A program made the position numbers and the translations under genes. The notes beneath the pieces were generated by a model. That model was not told the origin of the DNA. It searched no databases and worked only from the letters and a program-made list of their open reading frames with translations. A stretch of DNA of 7,815 nt from a bacterium (GTDB lineage Bacteria > Spirochaetota > Spirochaetia > JABEVK01), in the NCBI GenBank assembly GCA_021781625.1, contig JAJXWL010000075.1, positions 1-7,815 of the forward strand. The letters are read 5' to 3'. Shown one piece after another: positions 1-7,815 of the stretch (position 1 is its first letter; every line of letters begins with the position of its first letter).

Positions 1-23
1 GGCCCCCCTGTGCTAGGCTGGTG

Positions 24-105
24 CTCAGCTAGGGGTCCTGCCGAATGGCGGGTGAGAAAAACCCTTTGAACCTGATGCGGGTAATGCCGCCGGAGGGAAG
101 CTGAG
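24..105 (+). promoter_or_regulatory. TPP (thi-box) riboswitch
   Basis: This is the thiamine pyrophosphate-sensing aptamer in the leader of thiC. P1 is a perfect 7-bp helix, CTCAGCT (24-30) with AGCTGAG (99-105). P2 is formed by GGGT (33-36) with ACCC (61-64). P3 is CCTGCC (37-42) with GGCGGG (47-52) around a GAAT loop. The conserved TGAGA (53-57) binds the pyrimidine side, and the second arm carries the family motif GAACCTGAT (68-76), then GTAAT and CGGAGGGA (91-98). The downstream gene is thiC, the classic target: bound TPP should switch expression off. An extended -10-like string TGCTAGGCT (11-19) sits just upstream and would start transcription near P1, but no -35 can be assessed because the window begins there, so the promoter is only a suggestion. 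Confidence 0.97.
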
Positions 106-118
106 ACAACTCCTAGCT
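99..118 (+). other. possible alternative (anti-P1) hairpin of the riboswitch
   Basis: The 3' strand of P1 can fold with what follows it: AGCTGAG (99-105), loop ACAA (106-109), then CTC (110-112) and AGCT (115-118) with a two-base bulge. In addition, CCTAGCT (112-118) is complementary to AGCTAGG (27-33), which overlaps the 5' strand of P1 and the base of P2. Either pairing would compete with P1, as expected for the ligand-free state. How this controls the terminator at 128-153 is not obvious, since no strong antiterminator pairing with the terminator's 5' arm is visible. Confidence 0.35.
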
Positions 119-127
119 ATATTTTTT

Positions 128-2534
<2,407 letters not shown>

Positions 2535-2537
2535 AAT

Positions 2538-2579
2538 CTCTGGTTTAAGTTTAAAGGTTCGACTGGTAAAATGCCAGAG
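2538..2579. repeat. inverted repeats in the divergent promoter gap
   Basis: The 89-base gap (2535-2623) between the divergent lipoprotein and nucleotidyltransferase genes must hold both promoters. It contains CTCTGG (2538-2543) mirrored by CCAGAG (2574-2579), and nested within these CTGG (2563-2566) with CCAG (2574-2577) around a 7-base loop. An AT-rich TTTAAGTTTAAA lies at 2544-2555. For the plus strand, TCGACT (2559-2564) and TTTTAT (2580-2585) are weak -35/-10 candidates with only 15-base spacing. The repeats could be an operator, but this is a position-based guess. Confidence 0.35.
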
Positions 2580-2623
2580 TTTTATCTCTTGGCGTCGAGA
2601 ACGGAATCGATTAAACTCGAGCT

Positions 2624-3859
2624 ATGAGCCCTGCCAAAATCGACCGTGAAACCTCTTGGGTTTCTTCTGCCGTTGCACGATACCGAGGCTTCGAAGCCCC
2701 TGAGCCCGAAACCCTGGCAAACCTTAGTCCTAGTAGGCTTTTTGACGTCGCCTCACGGCATAAAGCGGTAGGCGTCACGCAGGCTGTTCTCACTTCGGGA
2801 GTTTTCGGCCCACCGAACGAACTTTTAACCGAAACGTGGGCGCAGGAGTTTCGTAAGCAAGCTGCTTCGCGCCGTGCGGTGCAAAGTTGGATCTTAGAAG
2901 AGGGTGCCGCTGTTCTTGAAGAGTTTCGGCGCGAGGGGATACGGGCCTTGGCGGTCAAGGGCCCGGCCTTGGCAATTCAGTTGTGGGGGAACCCGCACGA
3001 ACGGGAGTTTCGTGACTTAGATATTCTGGTTCCTGCCGAAAACTTTGTGTCAGCGGTCAAACTCATGTTGGCTCGGGGTTTTGTTGTTAGCCATGATAGT
3101 AAGATTCACCAGCAAGCTTTCGACTCCTGGCTCAAACGTGTCATGAAATTCCGTCACATCGCGTTTCAAAAAAAAGGGTTGCCGGTCTTTATCGAGATTC
3201 ATGGTCGGAGCCGCGAAAGTCTCTCTACGGCGCCGTTCGGTTTTGATGAGGCGTGGGAAACCTCTGTGCTGGTGCAGGGTGGGGGCTTTTCGTGTCGCAC
3301 CCTCGAACCGGGACGTCACGCTCTGTATGTCTTGATCCACGGGGCGGAACATTCGTGGTGTCAACTGCATTGGGTGCTCGATTCGCTGGCGTTGTTGACT
3401 CGCTTCGAAGACCTTGTACGTACCCAGTTGGCACGCCCCATTCCCGCTCGCTACACGTTTCTCGACCCCCAAGCCACTGCGGCGGTTTTTACAGCCCTGC
3501 TTCAGCGGTTAAAGCTGGGGCCCATCCCCGCTTACTTACAAGAGCTTTTAGCAAACCATCCCGATGCTAACATTTTAGGATTTTTGGCTGAACGGAACTT
3601 TGCGAATGCCGGCTTACTTATGTACCAAATTGGGCCTAACAGAATGCACCGTGTGGTGTTTCTTCACGGACTGATCCGGGGAGCTTTTCGGCGCTTCTTC
3701 CGTCGCGTGGGCGACTTTCTGCTCCCGAATGAGGTCGATATCCAGTACCTCTCCCGGTGGAATCTGCCGTATTCGGCCTACTTTTTTTTGAGACCAATTT
3801 TCGTTGCACTACGTAAACTGCAAATCCTTTTAGTCGGCAAACCGGTGGAGACTCACTGA
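2624..3859 (+). CDS. nucleotidyltransferase family protein (PF14907-type, NTP_transf_5)
   Basis: This 411-residue cytosolic protein has the pattern of the uncharacterised nucleotidyltransferase family. KGPALA (112-117) and, 14 residues later, REFRDLDILV with the metal-binding DLD (131-133) form the polymerase-beta-like active site. EIHGR (191-195) supplies the likely third acidic strand. HGAEHSWCQLHWVLDSLALL (239-258) is the family's helical His-rich signature. Members transfer a nucleotide or phosphate-bearing group from an NTP to an acceptor; the acceptor is unknown here. Members occur in lasso-peptide-like clusters beside HprK-like kinases and B1/B2 proteins, which matches its neighbours. 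The N-terminal 100 residues are less recognisable. An in-frame stop lies just upstream at 2612, so ATG 2624 is the first possible ATG, yet it has no good Shine-Dalgarno (only GAG two bases before it). The stop overlaps the next start as TGATG. Confidence 0.87.
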   Translation: MSPAKIDRETSWVSSAVARYRGFEAPEPETLANLSPSRLFDVASRHKAVGVTQAVLTSGVFGPPNELLTETWAQEFRKQAASRRAVQSWILEEGAAVLEEFRREGIRALAVKGPALAIQLWGNPHEREFRDLDILVPAENFVSAVKLMLARGFVVSHDSKIHQQAFDSWLKRVMKFRHIAFQKKGLPVFIEIHGRSRESLSTAPFGFDEAWETSVLVQGGGFSCRTLEPGRHALYVLIHGAEHSWCQLHWVLDSLALLTRFEDLVRTQLARPIPARYTFLDPQATAAVFTALLQRLKLGPIPAYLQELLANHPDANILGFLAERNFANAGLLMYQIGPNRMHRVVFLHGLIRGAFRRFFRRVGDFLLPNEVDIQYLSRWNLPYSAYFFLRPIFVALRKLQILLVGKPVETH

Positions 3860-5424
3860 TGAAAACTCTCGTTTTGCTAGGCTTGAGCCTGCTCCTCTTT
3901 TCATGCTCTAACCCCACGTCAGGGACTTCGGGCCCGTTGACATCGCGAGCCGGTTTAGCCTCGTGGGGTCAGTACCTGTACTTAGTTGGGGGCTATGATG
4001 CTTCGGGGCAACCTTCCTCGGCTGTTTGGCGCTCCTCCGTTCTCAATCCCAACCAATGGACAAAAGAGGCCGCTTTGCCTTCAGGCGTGTTGTCGCCTAC
4101 CGTCGTTGCCGCCAACCAACAACTCTATGTTCTGGGTGGCCAAACCTCTGCCGGAACTTCGACGACTATTTGGTTCACCTATATTAACCCCGATGGCCAC
4201 CTCGGTTATTCGAGCTCGGTTTGGCAGACAAATCTTCGTCCCCTGCCGGTGCCGCTTGCCGGCGCGGCGCCGTTTATCGTGAATGGCCGTCTTTTTTTAA
4301 GCGGTGGGTCCACGGCCAGCGGCCCCACCAATCAGGTATGGAATGCCCAACTGTGGAAGGACGGTGAACTTGGGGAGTGGTATGCTGCACCTAAGTTGCC
4401 CTGGGCCGATGCTTCGGTTACCGCAACCGTACAAAACGGAAACCCAGGGAGTGTTTGGGTTGCCGGGGCAAACCAGTTTGCACAGGCTACTTTTGGGCTG
4501 ACGACCTTGCCGTGGTCTTGGTCCGCCTCGGCGACACCCCAGTCGTTAACGGCTCCGCTTTTGGCCGATACCCCTGCGGGCCTTTTGTTGGCCGGGGTTT
4601 CGGCAGCAGGATACTCCATGGCTTGGCTCAACAGTGGTGCAGGGTGGCAGTATCAACGGCTGTCGGCTTTGCAGGGCCCCGACGCTGTGGTGCTTGACAA
4701 TTCGTTATGGACGGTGAGTTCGACCGTCCCGCCCTTAGTCACCCAAACGGTTTTGACCGCCCGTGCGGACCCGCCGCTTATTGCGCCCCCCAGTGGAAAC
4801 CTGCCCGCGAACACCCCCATAAGAGTTACGGCGTTCCCGGGGGATCAGGTAACCTGGACAAGCGCACCGTGGGGAACGCAACCCCCTGACCCGACCCCCA
4901 CTAGTTCCGATACGTTGTGGAGTTCTTCCACACCAGCCTTTCCTAAGGTTTCTGCTCCCGTGACTTTTGCCTTCAGGGCGTTTAGATCAGGGGCCCAGCC
5001 TTCGCGCATCGTGTATGCCTCGTATACCCCGTTGACGAACGGGTTATTTGCGCTCATTTCGGGAGCCTTGACTCCAGGGGGGCTTACGCTTAGTCCCTAC
5101 ACCCTGACCCAACCCCTTTCGACAGGTCCCTACGCTGTCAATCAGGCCGATTACAGCTTATTGGTGTCTCAACCAGAAACGCTGACGGTAGCTTGGGCCG
5201 ACAAAAATAATTCATCGACCTATACCGCGCCAGTCTCGCTGTCGCTGATGGAGTCGGACCTTATGACCAGCGTTCAGTTGCCCGACGGCAGTAGCTTTGC
5301 CTCGAGGACTGATGCGTCGCGAAGCCTGACTGTGACCCTTCAGCCAGGAACCTACTATCTGGTGGTGAGTTCAACGGATGGTTCAACGGGGGGGAGTTTT
5401 GGCCTTGCAGTGGGACTTCCTTAA
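3859..5424 (+). CDS. kelch-propeller lipoprotein with CHB_HEX-like and PPC-like domains
   Basis: This 521-residue exported lipoprotein has a signal peptide with hydrophobic core 4-14 and lipobox L-F-S-C, with lipidated Cys16. Residues about 30-290 hold at least five kelch-type blades, each with a short strand plus a glycine pair or small-residue turn: YLYLVGGYDASG (39), QLYVLGGQTSAG (88), RLFLSGGSTASG (144), SVWVAGA (198) and GLLLAGVSAAG (241). Residues about 305-390 (PPLIAPPSGNLPANTPIRVT through SRIVYASYT) resemble the CHB_HEX_C type sandwich found on secreted enzymes. Residues about 424-520 end in SLTVTLQPGTYYLVV, the pattern of a pre-peptidase C-terminal (PPC) sandwich. No catalytic motif is seen, so binding or scaffolding at the envelope is the likely role. 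A good ribosome site, GGTGGAG (3844-3850), lies inside the preceding gene. The stop overlaps the kinase start (TAATG), so it is co-translated with modification enzymes. Domain names are from pattern memory. Confidence 0.8.
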   Translation: MKTLVLLGLSLLLFSCSNPTSGTSGPLTSRAGLASWGQYLYLVGGYDASGQPSSAVWRSSVLNPNQWTKEAALPSGVLSPTVVAANQQLYVLGGQTSAGTSTTIWFTYINPDGHLGYSSSVWQTNLRPLPVPLAGAAPFIVNGRLFLSGGSTASGPTNQVWNAQLWKDGELGEWYAAPKLPWADASVTATVQNGNPGSVWVAGANQFAQATFGLTTLPWSWSASATPQSLTAPLLADTPAGLLLAGVSAAGYSMAWLNSGAGWQYQRLSALQGPDAVVLDNSLWTVSSTVPPLVTQTVLTARADPPLIAPPSGNLPANTPIRVTAFPGDQVTWTSAPWGTQPPDPTPTSSDTLWSSSTPAFPKVSAPVTFAFRAFRSGAQPSRIVYASYTPLTNGLFALISGALTPGGLTLSPYTLTQPLSTGPYAVNQADYSLLVSQPETLTVAWADKNNSSTYTAPVSLSLMESDLMTSVQLPDGSSFASRTDASRSLTVTLQPGTYYLVVSSTDGSTGGSFGLAVGLP

Positions 5425-6272
5425 TGCCTGGTTATAGTTTTGCCGGTCTGAACATCTATGCCGACGGCGCTCTTCCCCTACCTCCGGGAGCAGAACCCTG
5501 GGATTTATTCATCAAACAGCAGGAATTTTCTCATAAGGCCAAGGATCTGGCGCAAGATGCCGGGGGCCTGAGCTGGGCGGCTGTCAACAACCACTACGCT
5601 CTGCGGGCGGGGGGGGTTGATTTTGTGCTTCGAGATCACCTGCTTGAAGTAAACCGTCCCCTAGAAGCGGCTGCCGACATGATTGTACGGGCGGCTTTGG
5701 GGTTTGTTGCCGTGACCCGTGGGCTGTGTTCGTTTCACGGCTCGGCGGCGGCCCGCGGTGGGTCCGCGGTTTTAATTGTGGGCAATAAAGGAGCCGGAAA
5801 GTCGACAACAGTCACGGGGTTGCTCAGGCGCGGGTGGGGGTTGCTGTGTGACGACTTGGTCTCGGTTAACCAGGGGATAGTTTCACCCACCGTTTTGAGC
5901 ACTCGCCTGTTGCCCGATGTGTGGCAGCTTTTAGGCGGCGACCCTAAGGCCTTGCCTGGTGCCGACGGAAAGTTTGCCCTGAGCTTTCCCGCCGCGACTT
6001 CGACTCGGCTTTCGGCCGCCATTGTTCTCAAGACCGGTGAAAGCTTGACAGTTGAAGAAGTAACAGGCCACCGAAAGCTTCAACTGCTGTTGCCTCACTT
6101 GAACACTCTGCCGGGGGTAGGCGACCCAGCCGCAAGGTTGTCTGCCGCCGCCCAGACTATTGCTCCCCTTCGTGTGGTGGAGCTGACCCGCCCTGTTCAG
6201 CGTTTGGCGCTCAACGAAGTTCTTGATGCCCTTGAGGCAATTGTTTCGGACGTCTCGGAAAAGGAGAAATAA
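5424..6272 (+). CDS. HPr-kinase-like P-loop kinase (lasso-peptide kinase type)
   Basis: This 282-residue cytosolic protein resembles the C-terminal catalytic half of HPr kinase/phosphorylase. FHGSAA (104-109) is the strand before the P-loop and carries the conserved His. GNKGAGKST (120-128) is the Walker A loop. GWGLLCDDLVSV (137-148) has the paired Asp (143-144) typical of the family. There is no separate N-terminal HprK regulatory domain; the first 90 residues match instead the short N-terminal lobe seen in HprK homologues of RiPP clusters. Those homologues phosphorylate a Ser of lasso precursor peptides, paeninodin being the known example. With a PqqD-like RRE and B2 protease directly downstream, peptide phosphorylation is the best guess, but no precursor is visible. 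A GTGGGA site eight bases upstream serves the start. The stop overlaps the next ATG (TAATG). Confidence 0.86.
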   Translation: MPGYSFAGLNIYADGALPLPPGAEPWDLFIKQQEFSHKAKDLAQDAGGLSWAAVNNHYALRAGGVDFVLRDHLLEVNRPLEAAADMIVRAALGFVAVTRGLCSFHGSAAARGGSAVLIVGNKGAGKSTTVTGLLRRGWGLLCDDLVSVNQGIVSPTVLSTRLLPDVWQLLGGDPKALPGADGKFALSFPAATSTRLSAAIVLKTGESLTVEEVTGHRKLQLLLPHLNTLPGVGDPAARLSAAAQTIAPLRVVELTRPVQRLALNEVLDALEAIVSDVSEKEK

Positions 6273-6532
6273 TGCTGGTGCTGTCGGACACTCTGTCGAT
6301 CAGTCAAATCGATAACGAAGCCGTGGTCTTAGATGCCGCGACGGGAAAATATTTCGGGTTGAACCCAACGGCCCGAAGAATCTTTGAAACTCTGCAAAAG
6401 ACGGGGAGCGAAGAGGCGGCCGTAGAGGCCTTGGAGCGCGAATTTGGTGTGGACCGAGCACGTCTTACCGCCGATGTGGCGGCGTTTGTCGAGCTTTTGC
6501 TGTCAAAGGGGCTGGCCCACCGGCAACCATGA
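6272..6532 (+). CDS. PqqD-family RiPP recognition element (lasso B1-like)
   Basis: This is an 86-residue stand-alone PqqD-type domain. The N-terminal beta-hairpin signature is AVVLDAATGKYFGLNPTARR (17-36), followed by IFETL and three helices, including EEAAVEALEREFGV (47-60) and LTADVAAFVELLLSKGL (65-81). The winged-helix fold binds the leader part of a peptide and presents it to a modifying enzyme. In lasso pathways this piece (B1) partners the B2 protease, which is exactly the next gene. An excellent Shine-Dalgarno AAGGAG (6261-6266) lies five bases before the ATG, the strongest in the operon, suggesting high translation from here on. The start overlaps the kinase stop (TAATG) and its own stop forms ATGA with a downstream ATG at 6529. 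Confidence 0.93.
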   Translation: MLVLSDTLSISQIDNEAVVLDAATGKYFGLNPTARRIFETLQKTGSEEAAVEALEREFGVDRARLTADVAAFVELLLSKGLAHRQP

Positions 6533-6609
6533 GGCGGCCGAGACGGCTGTTTCAACGGTTTTTTTTCAACGGGTTTTGTATCGCCTCCTTAACCTCCCAG
6601 AGGCACTGA
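6529..6609 (+). other. 26-codon overlapping frame with a T8 run; likely displaced 5' end of the B2 gene
   Basis: ATG 6529 overlaps the PqqD-like stop as ATGA, the same coupling style as the next junction at 7001. Its frame reads only MRRPRRLFQRFFF plus 13 residues before TGA at 6607. The eight T at 6559-6566 (codons TTT TTT TTC) form a U-UUU-UUU slippery string. One step back, or one extra T, gives MRRPRRLFQRFFFQRVLYRL and joins the B2 domain frame. That product would be 158 residues with a basic start, like many B2 proteins. It could be programmed or transcriptional slippage, a homopolymer base-call error, a true mutation, or irrelevant if TTG 6576 is used. No good ribosome site is close to 6529 (AAAGGGG ends 17 bases away). 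Confidence 0.5.
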
Positions 6610-7004
6610 GGCTGTGGCTGCTTTTGCTCAAGGTTGATCTTAAACTGATCAGCCAAAGCTGGTCTCAACAGCGAGAGTGGATTCTTGCCAAAGCTCCTGC
6701 CGGTACTGCACGGCGTGACCCTTCAGCCTACGAACAACGAGCTTTTTTGCGGTGGAGCCGGCTTTTATTGTCGGTTCGCCGCTGGCGCCTTCGTCCCCAA
6801 GTCCCCTGTTTAGCTTTAGCCCTGGTGCTACGGGAACGAGCGCAAAAAAGTGGACTGCATCCCGAGTTAACGCTGGGTGCGCGGCGCGATAACTCGGGCC
6901 GGATTGACGCTCATGCGTGGCTGGTGATGGGGAGCTTTCGGCTTGACCCCCTCGCAACAGCTGACCTGTTTTCCGCGTTTCACAAAGGACCCGAGCATTT
7001 ATGA
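6576..7004 (+). CDS. lasso peptide biosynthesis B2-type protein (Transglut_core3 cysteine protease)
   Basis: From TTG 6576 this gives a 142-residue protein. LLNLPEALRLWLLLLKVDLK (4-23) is the hydrophobic N-terminal helix usual in the family. The transglutaminase-like core holds Cys78 in PQVPCLALALVLRERA, His113 in IDAHAW and Asp124 in FRLDPLA, in the order and spacing of the catalytic triad. B2 proteins cleave the leader peptide from a RiPP precursor delivered by the RRE (B1) protein encoded just upstream. The start is uncertain: no ATG exists in this frame, the frame also stays open upstream to a TTG at 6444 deep in the preceding gene, and ATG 6529 lies one frame away across a T8 run. TTG 6576 gives a family-typical length but lacks a clear Shine-Dalgarno. 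The stop overlaps the next start as ATGA. Confidence 0.85.
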   Translation: MYRLLNLPEALRLWLLLLKVDLKLISQSWSQQREWILAKAPAGTARRDPSAYEQRAFLRWSRLLLSVRRWRLRPQVPCLALALVLRERAQKSGLHPELTLGARRDNSGRIDAHAWLVMGSFRLDPLATADLFSAFHKGPEHL

Positions 7005-7815
7005 GTACCCCAGCTTTACAACCTCAAAACCTGTTTAAAATCACGTGGCCCATTTTTATCGAACAGTTGTTGTTTATTTTGATGGGCACGGCCGATACCT
7101 TTATGCTTTCACACGTCTCGGGAGCGGCTGTCGCTGCCGTGGGCACAAGCAATCAGGTGGTCAACGTCATCCTTTTGGTTTTGAACATGGTATCGAGCGG
7201 CACTGCTGTCCTGATTGCACAGTACCTGGGAGCAGGACGCTCGCAAGAATGCGGGTACTTAACGGCTTTGTCGATTACCATCAACATGATCTTTGGCTTG
7301 TTGCTCAGCGGAGCCTTGGTGATCTTTCGTCACGAAATCAGCATAGCCATGCAGCTACCTTCAACTATGTACCCGTCTGTTGATATCTACCTCCGTTTAG
7401 TAGGGGCGACGCTGTTCATGCAGGCGCTCTTGGGGGCCTCGAGTTCGGCCCTTCGTGCCAGTGGGTTCACCCGGGTAACGATGCTCGTCAACCTCGGCAT
7501 GAACGCGGTGCACATCCTGGGGAACTATATTTTCATCTATGGCGCTTGGGGTGCTCCTCACCTTGGGGTGTTGGGAGTTTCAATCTCGACAAGTGTTAGC
7601 CGCAGTCTTGGGGCGTTGGTAATGCTGTACTTTCTATACCGCTATGCGCCCTTTAAAATCGGCTGGAAAGATTACTTTCGCTTACGCTGGAAGGCGCTTT
7701 GGCGCATCCTCTCAATTGGGATTCCCTCGGCCGGCGAACCTATTGCCTACCAGGTCAGTCAGATTGTCATGATTAGCTTTATGGCCACCCTCGGGGCAAC
7801 AGTGCTGGCAACACG
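7001..7815 (+). CDS. MATE-family efflux transporter, 3' end outside window
   Basis: The frame from ATG 7001 stays open for 271 codons to the window edge, so the gene is partial. It begins MSTPALQPQNLFKITWPIFI and shows MATE features: the membrane helix EQLLFILMGTADTFMLSHVS, the SGTAVLIAQYLGAGR loop, then LRASGFTRV and NLGMNAVHILGNYIFIYG, followed by LGVLGVSISTSVSR. About six membrane segments form the first lobe. The second lobe begins near residue 230 with the repeat-like IPSAGEPIAYQVSQIVMISF. MATE proteins export organic cations, drugs or small peptides using Na+ or H+ gradients in the inner membrane. Ribosome site AAAGGA (6984-6989) lies 11 bases upstream, and the start overlaps the B2 stop (ATGA). 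In context it may export the pathway product, which is inference; a general drug exporter is the alternative. Confidence 0.93.
   Translation, partial: MSTPALQPQNLFKITWPIFIEQLLFILMGTADTFMLSHVSGAAVAAVGTSNQVVNVILLVLNMVSSGTAVLIAQYLGAGRSQECGYLTALSITINMIFGLLLSGALVIFRHEISIAMQLPSTMYPSVDIYLRLVGATLFMQALLGASSSALRASGFTRVTMLVNLGMNAVHILGNYIFIYGAWGAPHLGVLGVSISTSVSRSLGALVMLYFLYRYAPFKIGWKDYFRLRWKALWRILSIGIPSAGEPIAYQVSQIVMISFMATLGATVLAT

Noticed and set aside
3050..3472. 140-codon minus-strand frame within the nucleotidyltransferase gene
   Set aside because: The plus-strand protein has clear catalytic motifs across this stretch; the minus frame has none.
6444..6575. A longer B2 protein starting at TTG 6444
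   Set aside because: It would overlap the RRE gene by 89 bases. The added residues are the RRE gene read in another frame and do not look like a B2 N-terminus.
6529..6609. The 26-residue frame as a RiPP precursor peptide
   Set aside because: Its first half is basic and matches a B2-type N-terminus once frame-shifted, it overlaps the B2 gene throughout, and it has no ribosome site or leader/core layout.
7045..7383. 112-codon plus-strand open frame over the start of the MATE gene
   Set aside because: It is in a different frame from the clear MATE protein that runs open from 7001 to the window end.

Overview
The window is a compact, moderately GC-rich bacterial segment (base composition judged by eye, not counted). 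The two predicted lipoproteins have short signal peptides ending in S-S-C and F-S-C. Together with a ThiC under a TPP riboswitch, this suggests a diderm bacterium. The loose lipoboxes would suit a spirochaete-like or similar lineage, but the sequence does not settle the taxon.

Region 1 (1-1704) is a thiamine-biosynthesis unit. A complete TPP riboswitch (about 24-105) is followed by an intrinsic terminator (128-153) whose U-tract runs into the Shine-Dalgarno of thiC (166-1704). ThiC is a compact version of the radical-SAM pyrimidine synthase with all its hallmark motifs.

Region 2 (1701-2534, minus strand) is one orphan lipoprotein of the family-3 solute-binding type. It converges on thiC, with a 4-base overlap of the two stop codons. 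An 89-base gap (2535-2623) carrying inverted repeats separates it from the next, divergent operon.

Region 3 (2624 to the window end, plus strand) is the interesting part: six genes in a row, almost every junction overlapping by 1 or 4 bases. In order they are a PF14907-type nucleotidyltransferase, a large kelch/CHB_HEX-like/PPC-like lipoprotein, an HPr-kinase-like P-loop kinase, a small PqqD-type RiPP recognition element, a lasso-peptide-B2-type (Transglut_core3) cysteine protease, and a MATE transporter cut by the window edge. The RRE plus B2 protease plus HprK-like kinase plus nucleotidyltransferase is the accessory tool-kit of phosphorylated lasso peptides. Here there is no asparagine-synthetase-like cyclase and no precursor gene, a surface lipoprotein is inserted, and a MATE protein stands where an ABC exporter is usual. 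A working model is that RRE and B2 bind and trim a peptide or protein substrate, the kinase and nucleotidyltransferase modify it with phosphate or nucleotide, MATE moves it out, and the lipoprotein acts at the envelope. Only the enzyme families are supported directly; the pathway is inference.

The B2 gene has a start anomaly. The ATG that overlaps the pqqD-like stop (ATGA at 6529-6532) is one frame away from the B2 domain. The two frames meet at a run of eight T (6559-6566), so either slippage, a base-call error, or a TTG start at 6576 is needed. The MATE frame is open to the end of the window and has no stop inside it. No rRNA, tRNA, CRISPR array, insertion sequence or attachment site was seen.
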